Positions 36,042 to 48,348 are shown, numbered from the stretch's first letter. The stretch: DNA of 64,000 bases from Pseudomonas piscis (GCF_009380155.1 NZ_WHUV01000006.1:248001-312000), one strand, 5' to 3'. The notes: generated by a model not told the origin, from the sequence alone. A program made the numbers and translations.

Positions 36042-37360
36042 TGTGCCGCCTGTTCAGCGCCAGGCAGCTTGATTTCAACGTAGGCCTCGTCGCGGATCTG
36101 CCGCAACCAGGTCTGCAGCTCTTCGTCGTACTTGCGGTTACGCAGGACGGTCATGGCTTGCTGCTCGCGGGCCTGGCTGGTGCTGTCGGTGGCGCGACGG
36201 CCAAGGACTTCCAGTACATGCCAGCCATAAGGGCTCTTGAACGGCTTGGACAGCTGGCCCTGCTGGGTCTTGGCCATCACTTCGCGGAACTCCGGCACCA
36301 GGGCGTTCGGGTCGATCCAGTTGAGGTCGCCACCGTTGAGTGCCGAGCCCGGATCTTCCGAGTAGCTCTTGGCCAGTTCGGCGAAGTCTTCACCGGCAGT
36401 GATGCGCTCGTAGAGCTTCTGCGCCAGGCGCTTGGTCTCTTCTTCGCTACGGATCTCGCTAGGCTTGATCAGGATGTGGCGCACATGCACTTCGTCGCGC
36501 ACCTGGTTGCCACCGCCACGCTTGTCCAGCAGCTTGAGGATGATGAAGCCGCCAGGAGTACGAGCCGGCTGGGTGATGTCGCCAACCGACATCGCGCTCA
36601 GTTCACGGTCGAATGGAGGTGGCAGTTGTGCGGCCTTGCGCCAGCCCATGTCACCGCCTTCCAGGGCGTTGTCGCTGCCGGAGCGGGCGATGGCCAGCTG
36701 GGCGAAGTCGGCGCCCTGCTTGAGCTGCTGGTACACCTCCATGGCCTGGCGGGCAGCGCCCTGGATGGCTTCGGAGCTGGCGCTTTCCGGAGTCGGGATC
36801 AGGATGTTGGCCAGGTGCAGTTCTTCGGAGAGCTGCATCTTGCCCAGGTCCGAGGCGAGGAAGTTCTTCACTTCCTGCTCCGATACCTGGATGCGCTCGG
36901 CCACACGGCGTTGGCGCACGCGGCTGATGACCATCTCGCGGCGTACCTGCTCGCGGGCATCTTGATAAGACAGGCCGTCACGGGCCAGGGCGGCACGGAA
37001 CTGCTCGACGCTCATGTTGTTGCGCTGGGCGATGGTACCAATGGCCTGGTTCAGTTCTTCGTCGGTGATGCGGATACCGGAACGCTCGCCGATCTGCAGT
37101 TGCAGGTTCTCGACGATCAGGCGCTCCAGTACTTGCTGTTCCAGGACGCTGGCAGGGGGCATGCCGCCGCCGCGCTTGGCGATGGTCTGCTGGACTTCGT
37201 TTACCCGCTGGTCCAGCTGACTCTGCATGACCACGTCGTTATCGACGATGGCCACGACCTTGTCGAGGGACTGCACCGCGGCGCTGGCCGCAGTGCTCAG
37301 GAACAGCGCGCCCAGCATCAGCGGGCGCAGACAATCAGAAAGCTTGGTCTTCACGTTCAC
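36038..37360 (-). CDS. surA: Periplasmic chaperone / peptidyl-prolyl isomerase SurA
   Basis: A 440-residue protein with a signal peptide ([14 protein letters not shown], cleavage near residue 27). A SurA N-domain and two parvulin-type domains follow; the second includes [25 protein letters not shown]. SurA escorts unfolded outer-membrane proteins, including LptD, to the Bam complex. The annotated start is a GTG at 37360, preceded by AAGG. A second GTG at 37354 (reading MKTKLSDC) is equally possible. It overlaps the end of lptD by 26 bases. Confidence 0.95.
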   Translation of the reverse strand: MNVKTKLSDCLRPLMLGALFLSTAASAAVQSLDKVVAIVDNDVVMQSQLDQRVNEVQQTIAKRGGGMPPASVLEQQVLERLIVENLQLQIGERSGIRITDEELNQAIGTIAQRNNMSVEQFRAALARDGLSYQDAREQVRREMVISRVRQRRVAERIQVSEQEVKNFLASDLGKMQLSEELHLANILIPTPESASSEAIQGAARQAMEVYQQLKQGADFAQLAIARSGSDNALEGGDMGWRKAAQLPPPFDRELSAMSVGDITQPARTPGGFIILKLLDKRGGGNQVRDEVHVRHILIKPSEIRSEEETKRLAQKLYERITAGEDFAELAKSYSEDPGSALNGGDLNWIDPNALVPEFREVMAKTQQGQLSKPFKSPYGWHVLEVLGRRATDSTSQAREQQAMTVLRNRKYDEELQTWLRQIRDEAYVEIKLPGAEQAAQ

Positions 37361-40166
37361 GATAACCTTGGATGCCTTTGTCGAGGAAGCTCTCTACTTT
37401 GGTGCCCATGACGCCACCGAGACCCTTCAGAACAATTTGGAGGAAGATGCCGCGGTCGCCTTTTTCGTTCTCCGGGGCGTTCTGACTGAATTCGTCATAC
37501 TTGACCCAGTAACGGTTGATCAGGCGCAGTTTCCAGCAGCAGTTGTCGTATTCGAAACCACCGAAGGCCTCGAGCGTGCGGTTGCGGTTGTAGTCGTACT
37601 GCCAGCGGCTGATCAGGTTCCACTGCGGCACGATCGGCCAGATGGTCGAGAAGTCGTGCTGCTGGATCTTGTAGTAGTCCTTCACGTAGCCGGGTTGGCC
37701 CGGGGTGCCATAGTCGCCACCCATTTTCCAGGAACCGCTGTTCTGGTCGTAACGGATCTGGTCGTTGCGATAGCGATAACCGACGTTGACCACCTTGTTC
37801 GGGTTGTCTTCAGGCTGGTAGTGGAACATCGCGCTGCCGGAGCGCGGGCTATGGCTATCCGGGTCCCAGTTGTACTCGGCGGTGGTGCGCCAGTCGCGAT
37901 TGAAGCGATATTCATACTCGAGTGCGTAGGGCGATACGTTGGATGTCGCATCGTCACGGGTTCGGTAGTCGATACCTGGCAGCTGGACGGTGCGATCCTT
38001 GAAGTACAAGGCCTGGCCGACGCTGATGCGCTGGCGCTGGAAGCCGTTGTCTTCGATCCAGCGGCTGGTCACACCCAGGGACAGCTTGTTCTCGTCGCCG
38101 ACACGATCGGCACCGCTGAAGCGGTTCTCGCGGAACAGCGAGGAGTAGTTGAAGGTCGGCTCGCCGGTATCGAATACCGGAATGTCCTGCTGATCCTTCT
38201 CCGGAACGTAGAGGTAGAACATCCGCGGTTCCAGGGTCTGGCGATAGTCCTTGCCGAACCACTGGGTGTTGCGGTCGAAGTACAAGCCGCCGTCGATACT
38301 GGCGATCGGTACGCCGCGGCTCTGCGAGCTGCTGTAATCGCCGCCAACGTAGCGAGTACCTTTGAGGGCTGCATTTTGGCGCGCGGTGATGATGCCCTCT
38401 TTGCCTTGGGCATCCAGGTCAAGGTTGTAGCGGGTGTACATGTACTTGAGCGATGGCGTCAGGTAGCCATAGCTCCAATTCAGCGGCAGGCTGACACCAG
38501 GCTTGAGGTTCAGGCGATCACCATTGGCACGGTCCAGGCCGGAGACGTTGGCATCCAGCCGGCGAGTGCCGTAGGTGTTGGTAACCGGATCGAAAGGCCC
38601 GCCATCCTTGTCGAAGTAGTTGCCGTTGCGCAGGCTGCGGTCGAAGCGCACCAGTTCGGTTTCGTAGGTGAAGTCCAGGCCCTGCGGATGGAAGGGCAGG
38701 GCACCATTGAAGGTAATCTGTGGCAGCTTGTCGTACGGAGTGATGTTGGACACGGTCGCCAACTGATACGCCTGCACGTTGAGGCGTGCGGTGTAGTCGT
38801 CGCCGCGGTAGGTCACCGCACCTTGCTGGTTGACGTAGTCGACACTCTTCACGCCGATCTGGTCGGTTTCCAGGTCCTGGAAGTAGTACGGGTCGCTGAT
38901 CTTGGTGTAGTCGACCTCGGTCATCAGGCGCGAATCGAGTCCACCCTTGTGTTGCCAGTTGAGCAGGTAGCGGGTTTTCTCGGAGTCGGTCTGCTTCCTG
39001 CGATCGTCGCTCTCGTCGTTCAGGTACGCCGCGCCGAACTGGCCCTCGCTGCTCTTGGTCAGGTAGCGGAACTCGCCTTCCATGAGCAGGCCGCGCTTGG
39101 CCATGTAGCGTGGGTACAACGTGGCATCGTAGTTCGGGGCCAGGTTGAAGTAGTACGGGGTGACCAGCATGAAGCCGGTGTCGCTGCTGGTGCCGAAGCT
39201 CGGCGGCAGGAAGCCGGACTGACGGCGATCGTCGATCGGGAAATAGATGTACGGGGTGTAGAGAACCGGGAAGTCCTTGACCCGCAGGGTCACGTTGGTC
39301 GCGGTACCGAAGCCGGTCGCCGGGTTCAAGGTGATGTTGTTGCCCTTGAGCTGCCAGGCGTTGCTGTTCGGTTCGCAGGTAGTGTACGTACCATCCTTGA
39401 GGCGGATGATGGCGTTTTCCGCCCGCTTGGCATACAGCGCACTGCCGCGAACCCGCGACTTGTGCATCACGTACTCGGCGTTGTCGACCTTGGCCTCGCC
39501 AGTGTCGAGCTGGACGTCGGCGTGGTCGCCGACCATCAGCGTGCCGTTGTCGCGGATGCGCACGTTGCCGCTCAGTTCGCCGCGGTTCTCGGCCTGGTAC
39601 AGGTTGGCCTCGTCGGCTTCGACCTGCATGCTGCCCTGGCGCATGACCACGTCGCCGGCGAGGGTCGCCACCTGTTGTTCCTGCTGATAACGCGAAGCCT
39701 TGGCGCCGATGAAGGTCGGTGCGTCACTTTTCTTCGTCTTGTCATTCATGCCAGGACGAATCGGTTCGATATAGGAACCAGAGCAGTAAGGACCGGTCTC
39801 GGCCAGTTGGGCGGCAGTGAGCTGCTCACGCGGTACCCAGTCGAGATGGCTGTAGTCCGCGCTGCGGGACTTCAGGCCACGACCCTTGGCTTCGGTCACC
39901 AATACTGGCTTGTCGCCAGCATCTTGCGCCGCACCGCTGTCGGTGGCGCCGCTGGAGGTGAGCGAGTTGGCGTCGTGGACCGGGCGCGGCGGCAGTTGGG
40001 CTGCACTGGTCTTGGGGGCACAGGCCCAGCCGCCGGTAGCGGAGACCGAACAGTCGTACTGTTCCGCGGCGACCACGAAGGAAGTGGCTAGAGGTTGCAG
40101 GGCCAGCAAACCGCCGGTGACCAGCAACGGGAATTTTTTACGAAACGCGGGGGATTTCAATGCCAT
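37335..40166 (-). CDS. lptD: LPS-assembly outer membrane protein LptD
   Basis: A 943-residue outer-membrane beta-barrel that, with LptE, inserts lipopolysaccharide into the outer leaflet. It has a signal peptide ([20 protein letters not shown]), a periplasmic OstA/LptA-like jellyroll domain ([20 protein letters not shown] near residue 155) and a long C-terminal barrel rich in Tyr/Trp beta strands. About 100 residues between signal and jellyroll are a Pseudomonas-type extension. I chose the ATG at 40166 because it begins a proper signal peptide. The frame is open 69 codons further, without support. It is divergent from amgK. Confidence 0.96.
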   Translation of the reverse strand: MALKSPAFRKKFPLLVTGGLLALQPLATSFVVAAEQYDCSVSATGGWACAPKTSAAQLPPRPVHDANSLTSSGATDSGAAQDAGDKPVLVTEAKGRGLKSRSADYSHLDWVPREQLTAAQLAETGPYCSGSYIEPIRPGMNDKTKKSDAPTFIGAKASRYQQEQQVATLAGDVVMRQGSMQVEADEANLYQAENRGELSGNVRIRDNGTLMVGDHADVQLDTGEAKVDNAEYVMHKSRVRGSALYAKRAENAIIRLKDGTYTTCEPNSNAWQLKGNNITLNPATGFGTATNVTLRVKDFPVLYTPYIYFPIDDRRQSGFLPPSFGTSSDTGFMLVTPYYFNLAPNYDATLYPRYMAKRGLLMEGEFRYLTKSSEGQFGAAYLNDESDDRRKQTDSEKTRYLLNWQHKGGLDSRLMTEVDYTKISDPYYFQDLETDQIGVKSVDYVNQQGAVTYRGDDYTARLNVQAYQLATVSNITPYDKLPQITFNGALPFHPQGLDFTYETELVRFDRSLRNGNYFDKDGGPFDPVTNTYGTRRLDANVSGLDRANGDRLNLKPGVSLPLNWSYGYLTPSLKYMYTRYNLDLDAQGKEGIITARQNAALKGTRYVGGDYSSSQSRGVPIASIDGGLYFDRNTQWFGKDYRQTLEPRMFYLYVPEKDQQDIPVFDTGEPTFNYSSLFRENRFSGADRVGDENKLSLGVTSRWIEDNGFQRQRISVGQALYFKDRTVQLPGIDYRTRDDATSNVSPYALEYEYRFNRDWRTTAEYNWDPDSHSPRSGSAMFHYQPEDNPNKVVNVGYRYRNDQIRYDQNSGSWKMGGDYGTPGQPGYVKDYYKIQQHDFSTIWPIVPQWNLISRWQYDYNRNRTLEAFGGFEYDNCCWKLRLINRYWVKYDEFSQNAPENEKGDRGIFLQIVLKGLGGVMGTKVESFLDKGIQGYREREDQAF

Positions 40167-40297
40167 CTTATTAGTCCGGGCTTCCTGCGTGCCATCTGCC
40201 CGCGGTGTTGGGCCGCACGCCTCTCGATGGTCTGAAAAAGATGCTGGATAATAAAGCATGACCCGCTTGACGGCTAGGGCCGTCGGAGACCCTTGTA

Positions 40298-41994
<1,697 letters not shown>

Positions 41995-41995
41995 C

Positions 41996-42763
41996 ATGTG
42001 GTGGCCAGGGACTCTGATCGGAGCCGGAGCAGGTTTTGCCATAGCCAGCATTCCGGGGGCCATGCTTGGTGCGTTGCTGGGGCAGGCGCTGGATCGGCGC
42101 ATGCAACTGCACAGCTGGGCACATGTACGTGAACGCCTGGGCGGGCGTCCGGCGCTGCGCAACGATGAGTTGCTGTTCGTCTTGCTCGGGCGCCTGGCGA
42201 AAAGCGACGGGCGGGTGGTGGATGGGCATATCCAGCAGGCGCGCCAGGAAATGCGTTCGCTGGACATGAACGAAGTGGCGCAGCGCCGAGCCATCGCCGC
42301 CTTCAACCGTGGCAAGTCGGGCAATGACCACCTGCGCGGCTACCTGCGCCGCCTGGGTAGCCAGCCCTATGCCGCCGAAGGCGTGCTGCGCGCCTGCTGG
42401 CGCATGGTCTGGGCCGACGGCCGGGTCGGTGCGGCGGAACGCGAGTTGATCCAGTCCTGGGGCAAATGGCTGGGTTGGAGCAGCGAGCAGATCCAGGCGC
42501 TGGCCCAGGACTACGGTCCCGCCAGGAGAGACACCGCCGAAGCCGGCATGAGCTACCAGGAGGCCCTGCGCCTGCTGGGGGTGGCGGCGACCACCGAGCC
42601 GGCGCAGATCAAGCGTGCCTATCGGCGGCTGCTCAGTCGCCACCACCCGGACAAGGTCGCCGGTAGCGGCGCGACGCCGGAGCAGGTGCGCACTGCCACG
42701 GAGAAAACCCGCGAACTGCACAGCGCCTATGCGCTGGTGCGCCAGCGCCGGGCCTTTCGCTGA
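41996..42763 (+). CDS. DjlA-like protein: membrane anchor, TerB domain, J domain
   Basis: A 255-residue protein. A Gly-rich N-terminal helix (GTLIGAGAGFAIASIPGAML) probably anchors it in the inner membrane. A TerB-like helical domain lies at about 55-180. A C-terminal J domain carries the HPD motif (RRLLSRHHPDKV), so it should stimulate DnaK. This is the DjlA domain order. The start is the ATG at 41996, directly after the murU stop. Some annotations use djlA; orthology to E. coli DjlA is likely but not checked. Confidence 0.88.
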   Translation: MWWPGTLIGAGAGFAIASIPGAMLGALLGQALDRRMQLHSWAHVRERLGGRPALRNDELLFVLLGRLAKSDGRVVDGHIQQARQEMRSLDMNEVAQRRAIAAFNRGKSGNDHLRGYLRRLGSQPYAAEGVLRACWRMVWADGRVGAAERELIQSWGKWLGWSSEQIQALAQDYGPARRDTAEAGMSYQEALRLLGVAATTEPAQIKRAYRRLLSRHHPDKVAGSGATPEQVRTATEKTRELHSAYALVRQRRAFR

Positions 42764-42773
42764 AGGCAAGGCT

Positions 42774-42806
42774 GGGGCGCCGCTGCTTCTCTGGCTGCGG
42801 CGCCCC
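42774..42806 (+). terminator. Hairpin terminator after the DjlA-like gene
   Basis: GGGGCGCCGC (42774-42783) and GCGGCGCCCC (42797-42806) form a perfect 10-bp stem, followed after GGTG by TTTTC. It lies between convergent genes. On the minus strand no T-tract follows, so it mainly serves the plus-strand amgK-murU-djlA unit. Confidence 0.75.
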
Positions 42807-42813
42807 GGTGTTT

Positions 42814-43806
42814 TCAGTTATCGGCGTTTTGCGGATTGAGCCAGCCACGGACCCGGCGGAACAGCTGCTCCTGCTGGGCGCTGTCGTTGCCGGGCAGGGC
42901 CTTGAGGGAGATCTGGCTGAAGTTCGAGTGCTTCAAGCGCTTGCTGGCCTGCAGTCGCTCCAGTGCCTCCTTGCGCGCCACCGCTGTGTCGACATAGAAG
43001 ATATCGGCAGTGGCCAGTTTCAAGGTCGGGGTCAGTTCCGCCAGTTGCGGCTTGCCGTTGCTTGGCGAACGGGCCTCGACCAGCACCAGTTTCTGTACCT
43101 GCGATGGCTGTTTTTCGTTCAGGTAGCGCGCGGCCCAATAGGCGCCGGTGCCATGGCCCAGCAGCACGATGCTGCGGGCATTCTGCTGTTCGGCGTAGGC
43201 CAGGGCCGCGTCGACCCGGGCGAAGATGCGCTCGGCGTCGGCCTTGACCTGCTCCTCGGTGGTTTCGGCGACCGGATGATCGGCCACATCGGCTTCTCCG
43301 CCGGCGACCTGCTCGATGGGCTTGGCCTCGGTGCTGGCGTCCTTGGCGGTATTGGCGCTTTCCGTCGGTGCCGCGGGAGCCGCCTCGACAATTCGCGGTT
43401 GTGCCGCTTCGCTTTGCATATCGGGGAGGGTCAGGCTCAGGCTGCCCCAGTCGGTGTCGGGCAGGCGATTGCGTAATGGCGCCACCACCTGTGGCCAGTC
43501 GGCGCTTTCCCCGGCACCAGGGAGGATGATCACCACGCCCTTGGGCTCGCTGGTGTTGGCCGGTTTCCACAGGGCCAGGAAACTGCTGTCGCCAGCTTGC
43601 AGTTGCTGCTGTTCCTGGGTGGGCAAGCGGCGCTCCAGGGCGGTGGCATCTTCCTGGCTGCGTTCGGGCAGGGCGGGGCGTGGTGCCGGTTGTTCCTCGG
43701 CAGGCTTGGCCTCGGGAGCCGGATCGTCGGCGTGGGCGGAAAAGCTCCAGGGCAGGATCAGCGACAGGCACAATACGGGCAGTGCCGAGCGGGGGACGAG
43801 GGGCAT
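42814..43806 (-). CDS. DUF3530 family alpha/beta-hydrolase-like exported protein
   Basis: A 330-residue protein with a signal peptide (LPVLCLSLILPWSFSAHA). A Pro/Glu/Ala-rich linker follows, then a hydrolase-like core: KGVVIILPGAGESADWP (89-105) resembles an oxyanion region. The nucleophile elbow SIVLLGHGTGAYWAARYL has Gly219 where a Ser would be (GHGTG, not GHSxG). It is therefore probably not a classical serine hydrolase. A second low-complexity stretch (140-190) is inserted in the core. It is periplasmic by prediction, divergent from agtS, and of unknown function. Confidence 0.82.
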   Translation of the reverse strand: MPLVPRSALPVLCLSLILPWSFSAHADDPAPEAKPAEEQPAPRPALPERSQEDATALERRLPTQEQQQLQAGDSSFLALWKPANTSEPKGVVIILPGAGESADWPQVVAPLRNRLPDTDWGSLSLTLPDMQSEAAQPRIVEAAPAAPTESANTAKDASTEAKPIEQVAGGEADVADHPVAETTEEQVKADAERIFARVDAALAYAEQQNARSIVLLGHGTGAYWAARYLNEKQPSQVQKLVLVEARSPSNGKPQLAELTPTLKLATADIFYVDTAVARKEALERLQASKRLKHSNFSQISLKALPGNDSAQQEQLFRRVRGWLNPQNADN

Positions 43807-43880
43807 CGGATATTCCAGGCCAGAAGTAATTCCGGCAGCCTAATGGGTTGGTCAGTATTTGTCAGGGTGTGAGACTTCAG

Positions 43881-46280
43881 ATGATGCGCTTTCGCTGCCT
43901 CTTGCTTATCGGCTGTCTGTGCCTTCCCTTGATAGGCGCGGCGGCGCCGGCGGCCCACGAGCCTGCCGCGGTCCTGGGCCATGAGCTGCGCCAGTGGCTG
44001 GAGCAGCACCCGGAGCTGCGCGTGGGGGTGGTGCTACAGGCGCCCTTGGCCCAGTACGACCGACGCTTGCAACGCTTGTCCGGGGCCAACGTCGAGTTGA
44101 TGCAGGCCGTGGCCAGGACCCTGGGCACCGAGTTCAGCTGGCGCAACTTTCCCGACCAGGCCCAACTGGAAAAGGCCCTGCGCGACGGCGAGATCGATAT
44201 GGCCCCGGGCCTGACCCAGACCCCAGCCGGCCTGCGCCTGTGGCTGTACAGCGATCCTTACATGCGGGTGCCGCAACTGGTGGTGGGAGAGCGCAAGGCT
44301 TCCGGGGCGGTGGAGCTGGAGAAGCTCGACAGCCAGGCCCGGGTGGCGGTGCGCATGCCCAGCGCGGTGTCCGAGTACCTGCGCCAGACCTACCCCAACC
44401 TCAACTTGCAGGGCGTGCCCCAGGAGCGCCAGGCCTTACAGTTGCTATTGAGCCAGCAGGCCCGCTACGCGGTAGTGGATGAAGCCCAGCTCAGCCGCCT
44501 GTCCGCCGAGGCGGAGTTCTCCGGCCTGGCGGTGGTGGGCGATATCGGCCTGCCGCAGCTGTTGCGGGTGGCCACCCGGCGCGATTGGCCGGAACTGGCC
44601 AGCATCATGCAAACCGCCCTGCGCACGATTCCCGCCAAGGAGCTGGAACAACTGCACAACCGCTGGCTGCAACCCAAGTATCCGCGCCTGGGCGAGTCCC
44701 CCGGCGCCTGGCGCAGCCTCAGCCTGTTGCTGGCCCTGCTGTTGCTGGGCAGCCTGGGCTTGATCCTCTGGCTGCGCCGCCAGCAACGTGGGCTGGAACA
44801 GCAGCTGCTGGCGGCCCGGGAAGACATCGCCTTGCGCGCCGCCAGCGAGGAGGCCTTGCGCCTGACCCAGTTTTCCATCGACCAGAGCACCGTGGGCATC
44901 CTCTGGGTCAATTGGGACAGCCACGTGCGCTATGCCAACCGCGCCGCCGAAGAAATGCTCGGCTATGCCCCGGGTGGAGTGATCGAGCGGCCGCTGATCG
45001 ATTTCGAACCCAACCTGCACATGGATCGCTGGCTCAACCTATGGAAGCGCGCCCGGGCCAGCGCCGGGGGCGTGCAGAGCTTCGAAAGCCAGTGCGTACG
45101 GGCCGACGGCAGCATCCTGCCGGCGGACGTGTCCTTGAGCTTCCTGCGTTTTCGCGACAGCGAGTACCTGGTGGTCTACCTCACCGATGTCACCGAGCGC
45201 CGTCGCGCCCTGGCGGCCCTGCGCGAGAGCGAAGCGCGGCTGCAAGGCATCGCCGCCAACGTGCCGGGCCTGGTGTTTCGCCTGGAGCGTGCGCCAGTCA
45301 GCGGGCAGATCGACTTCGCCTACATCAGCGAGGGCAGCCAGACCCTGGTGGGCTACTCGCCTGCGGTGCTCGCCCATCGCGACAAGGGCCTGCGCAGCCT
45401 GGTGCACCCTGATGACAAGGCCAGTTACCACCAGACCCAGGACCAGGCCCTGGACACCGACAGCGACTGGTCCTGGCAGGGGCGTATCCTCACCCGCCAG
45501 GGCCAGCAGCGCTGGGCCGAGATCAAGGCGATTACCCGGCAGCTGGACGACGGCACCTTCGTCTGGGACGGCATCGTCTGGGACATCAGCGAGAGCAAGC
45601 GCATCGAGTTGGAGCTGGCCAGTTCCCGCGAGCAGCTGCGCGAGCTGTCGGCGCACCTGGAGAGCGTGCGGGAAGAGGAAAAGGCCCGCATTGCCAGGGA
45701 AGTCCATGACGAACTGGGGCAGATGCTCACCGTGCTCAAGCTGGAGACCTCCATGTGCGAGCTGGCCTACGCTCAGCTCGATCCCGGGTTGAACGAGCGC
45801 CTCAACAGCATGAAGCGCTTGATCACCCAGCTGTTCCAGTTGGTGCGCGACGTGGCCACGGCCCTGCGCCCGCCGATCCTGGATGCCGGTATCGCCTCGG
45901 CCATCGAATGGCAGGCCCGGCGTTTCGAGGCGCGCACGCAGATCCCGTGCCTGGTGGACGTGCCGGATAACCTGCCACGCCTGAGCGACGCCAAGGCCAT
46001 CGGCCTGTTCCGCATCCTCCAGGAGGCCCTGACCAACGTCATGCGCCATGCCCAGGCGCATACTGTGGAGCTGTCCCTGGTATTGGATGGGCCACAGTTG
46101 TGCATGAGCATCAGCGACGATGGCCTGGGGTTCGATACCGCCGCCACGCGCCCCACCTCCTTTGGCCTGGTGGGGATGCGCGAGCGAGTGCTGATCATGG
46201 GCGGCAGCCTGGCGCTGCACAGCGAGCCGGGGGAGGGCACCAGCCTGACCGTCCGGGTGCCCCTGGACCGACAACAATAA
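43881..46280 (+). CDS. agtS: AgtS-type hybrid periplasmic-sensor histidine kinase
   Basis: A 799-residue sensor kinase. It has a signal peptide, a periplasmic SBP_bac_3 domain (about 35-265) and a membrane helix near 281-298. Two PAS domains follow, from about 327 and 453. The HisKA_3 dimerisation domain has His609 in KARIAREVHDELGQ. The HATPase has its N box near 719 (LQEALTNVMRHAQ) and DDGLGF near 746. The position between DUF3530 and an ABC transporter matches P. aeruginosa PA0600 (agtS), which senses 4-aminobutyrate and 5-aminovalerate. The start is at the ATG ATG of 43881; the ribosome site is weak. Confidence 0.88.
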   Translation: MMRFRCLLLIGCLCLPLIGAAAPAAHEPAAVLGHELRQWLEQHPELRVGVVLQAPLAQYDRRLQRLSGANVELMQAVARTLGTEFSWRNFPDQAQLEKALRDGEIDMAPGLTQTPAGLRLWLYSDPYMRVPQLVVGERKASGAVELEKLDSQARVAVRMPSAVSEYLRQTYPNLNLQGVPQERQALQLLLSQQARYAVVDEAQLSRLSAEAEFSGLAVVGDIGLPQLLRVATRRDWPELASIMQTALRTIPAKELEQLHNRWLQPKYPRLGESPGAWRSLSLLLALLLLGSLGLILWLRRQQRGLEQQLLAAREDIALRAASEEALRLTQFSIDQSTVGILWVNWDSHVRYANRAAEEMLGYAPGGVIERPLIDFEPNLHMDRWLNLWKRARASAGGVQSFESQCVRADGSILPADVSLSFLRFRDSEYLVVYLTDVTERRRALAALRESEARLQGIAANVPGLVFRLERAPVSGQIDFAYISEGSQTLVGYSPAVLAHRDKGLRSLVHPDDKASYHQTQDQALDTDSDWSWQGRILTRQGQQRWAEIKAITRQLDDGTFVWDGIVWDISESKRIELELASSREQLRELSAHLESVREEEKARIAREVHDELGQMLTVLKLETSMCELAYAQLDPGLNERLNSMKRLITQLFQLVRDVATALRPPILDAGIASAIEWQARRFEARTQIPCLVDVPDNLPRLSDAKAIGLFRILQEALTNVMRHAQAHTVELSLVLDGPQLCMSISDDGLGFDTAATRPTSFGLVGMRERVLIMGGSLALHSEPGEGTSLTVRVPLDRQQ

Positions 46281-46293
46281 CGAGGAGAACCGC

Positions 46294-46923
46294 GTGATCC
46301 GTGTACTGGTAGCCGAAGACCACACCATCGTCCGCGAAGGCATCAAGCAACTGATCGGCCTGGCCAAGGACCTGACGGTGGCGGGGGAGGCGAGCAACGG
46401 CGAGCAACTGCTGGAGACCCTGCGCCAGGTGCCTTGCGAGGTGGTGTTGCTGGACATCTCCATGCCCGGGGTGAACGGTCTGGAAGCCATCCCACGAATC
46501 CGCGCCCTGAGTGATCCGCCGGCGATCCTGGTGCTGTCGATGCATGACGAGGCGCAGATGGCCGCCCGGGCCCTGAAGATCGGCGCCGCTGGCTACGCCA
46601 CCAAGGACAGCGATCCGTCGCTGCTGCTGACGGCCATCCGCAAGGTGGCGTCCGGTGGGCGCTACATCGACCCGGAACTGGCGGATCGCATGGTCTTCGA
46701 GGTCGGCCTGACCGATGCCCGGCCACTGCATTCGCTGTTGTCCGAGCGTGAATTCTCGGTGTTCGAGCGCCTGGCCCAGGGGGCCAATGTCAACGACATC
46801 GCCCAGCAATTGGCCTTGAGCAACAAGACCATCAGCACCCACAAGGCGCGGCTGATGCAAAAGCTCAACGTCACCTCCCTGGCCGAGCTGGTGAAATACG
46901 CCATGGAGCACAAGCTGCTCTGA
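46294..46923 (+). CDS. agtR: AgtR-type NarL/LuxR response regulator
   Basis: A 209-residue regulator with a receiver domain (phospho-acceptor Asp54 in VVLLDISMPG, acidic pocket at EDH 8-10) and a C-terminal LuxR-type helix-turn-helix (GANVNDIAQQLALSNKTISTHKARLMQKLNV). The start is a GTG with GAGGAG 6 bases before it, 13 bases after agtS, so they form one operon. By position it matches P. aeruginosa PA0601, which controls the agt transporter. PA0601 has also been linked to peptidoglycan sensing. It likely activates the downstream ABC genes. Confidence 0.9.
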   Translation: MIRVLVAEDHTIVREGIKQLIGLAKDLTVAGEASNGEQLLETLRQVPCEVVLLDISMPGVNGLEAIPRIRALSDPPAILVLSMHDEAQMAARALKIGAAGYATKDSDPSLLLTAIRKVASGGRYIDPELADRMVFEVGLTDARPLHSLLSEREFSVFERLAQGANVNDIAQQLALSNKTISTHKARLMQKLNVTSLAELVKYAMEHKLL

Positions 46924-47097
46924 GCCAGCGGGAGTCAGCTCCCCCCGCCACAATGGATACGCCCCGAGGTTCGATGGTCCTGGTCAAGGCATTGGCGGGG
47001 CATATCCGTTTACGACATCGCCACTTCCCGGCCTTTGCCTGTTCTTGGGGCTTGCCGCTTCAAGCTTGCCCCTGCTCTTGTCTGTTTCCGCCATTCT

Positions 47098-47115
47098 TGT
47101 AGGGCAATCCCTACA
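47098..47115. promoter_or_regulatory. Candidate AgtR operator upstream of the transporter
   Basis: In the 300-base gap 46924-47223, which contains no gene, TGTAGGG-CAAT-CCCTACA is a perfect 7-bp inverted repeat with a 4-base spacer. A further CCCTACA half-site occurs at 47191-47197, 27 bases before the start of agtA. Dyads of this size are typical of NarL/LuxR-type response regulators, and the regulator gene is adjacent. AgtR binding is inferred. Confidence 0.55.
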
Positions 47116-47223
47116 GGCAGCCTTCCAGGCGGCTGAGGCGAATCTCTCCTACCCCCCGATTTTCGGGCTTTGTGGGCTGCACTAGGCTTGCCCTACAGCC
47201 GTCTAAAACAAAAAGGTGCGGGT

Positions 47224-48348
47224 ATGAGCGAGGTCGATTCAAGCGCTGGGGCCAATGATGTTCTGGTCAGCTTTCGTGGTGTGCAGAAGAGCTACGACGG
47301 CGAGAACCTGATCGTCAAGGACCTCAACCTGGAAATTCGCAAGGGCGAGTTCCTCACCCTGCTCGGGCCGTCCGGCTCCGGCAAGACCACCAGCCTGATG
47401 ATGCTGGCCGGTTTCGAGACGCCGACCGCCGGCGAGATCCAGTTGGCCGGGCGCTCGATCAACAATGTGCCGCCGCACAAGCGCGATATCGGCATGGTGT
47501 TCCAGAACTACGCGCTGTTCCCGCACATGACCGTGGCCGAGAACCTGGCGTTCCCGCTGTCGGTACGGGGCCTGGGCAAGACCGACATCAGCGAGCGGGT
47601 CAAGCGCGTGCTGAGCATGGTCCAGCTGGACTCTTTCGCCCAGCGCTATCCGGCGCAACTGTCCGGTGGCCAGCAGCAACGGGTCGCCCTGGCCCGGGCC
47701 CTGGTGTTCGAGCCGCAGCTGGTACTGATGGACGAGCCCTTGGGGGCGCTGGACAAACAGCTGCGCGAGCATATGCAGATGGAGATCAAGCACCTGCACC
47801 AGCGCCTGGGTTTGACCGTGGTCTACGTGACCCACGACCAGGGCGAGGCCTTGACCATGTCCGACCGGGTGGCGGTGTTCCACCAGGGCGAGATCCAGCA
47901 GATCGCCCCGCCGCGGACCCTCTACGAAGAACCGAAGAACACCTTCGTCGCCAACTTCATCGGCGAGAACAACCGCCTCAGCGGTCGCCTGCACAGCCAT
48001 GACGGCGAGCGCTGCGTGGTGGAGCTGGGGCGTGGCGAGAAAGTCGAGGCATTGGCGGTCAACGTCGGCCAGGTCGGCGGCCCGGTGACCCTGTCCATCC
48101 GCCCGGAGCGGGTGAGCCTCAACGGTTCCAGCGAACACTGCGCCAACCGCTTTTCCGGGCGGGTGGCGGAGTTCATCTACCTGGGCGACCACGTCCGAGT
48201 GCGCCTGGAAGTCTGCGGCAAGAGCGACTTCTTCGTGAAACAGCCGATTGCCGAGCTCGATCCAGCGCTGGCGGTGGGCGACGTGGTACCGCTTGGCTGG
48301 CAAGTCGAGCACGTTCGTGCGCTCGACCCGCTTCTAGAGGCGAATTGA
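47224..48348 (+). CDS. agtA: ABC transporter ATPase (GABA/5-aminovalerate uptake)
   Basis: A 374-residue PotA-type ATPase. Walker A GPSGSGKT is at 48-55. Later motifs are the signature LSGGQQQRVALARAL, Walker B VLMDEPLGALD and the switch His in VYVTHDQGEAL. The C-terminal TOBE domain includes LSIRPERVSL. It powers import through the two permeases encoded downstream. The polyamine-type family and gene order match P. aeruginosa agtA. I chose the ATG at 47224 over an earlier in-frame codon that lacks family similarity. Confidence 0.9.
   Translation: MSEVDSSAGANDVLVSFRGVQKSYDGENLIVKDLNLEIRKGEFLTLLGPSGSGKTTSLMMLAGFETPTAGEIQLAGRSINNVPPHKRDIGMVFQNYALFPHMTVAENLAFPLSVRGLGKTDISERVKRVLSMVQLDSFAQRYPAQLSGGQQQRVALARALVFEPQLVLMDEPLGALDKQLREHMQMEIKHLHQRLGLTVVYVTHDQGEALTMSDRVAVFHQGEIQQIAPPRTLYEEPKNTFVANFIGENNRLSGRLHSHDGERCVVELGRGEKVEALAVNVGQVGGPVTLSIRPERVSLNGSSEHCANRFSGRVAEFIYLGDHVRVRLEVCGKSDFFVKQPIAELDPALAVGDVVPLGWQVEHVRALDPLLEAN

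Noticed and set aside
37227-40091. 954-codon open frame on the plus strand opposite lptD
   Set aside because: It is antisense to a certain gene, has biased low-complexity Val/Ala/Gly composition typical of GC-rich shadow frames, and has no recognisable domain.
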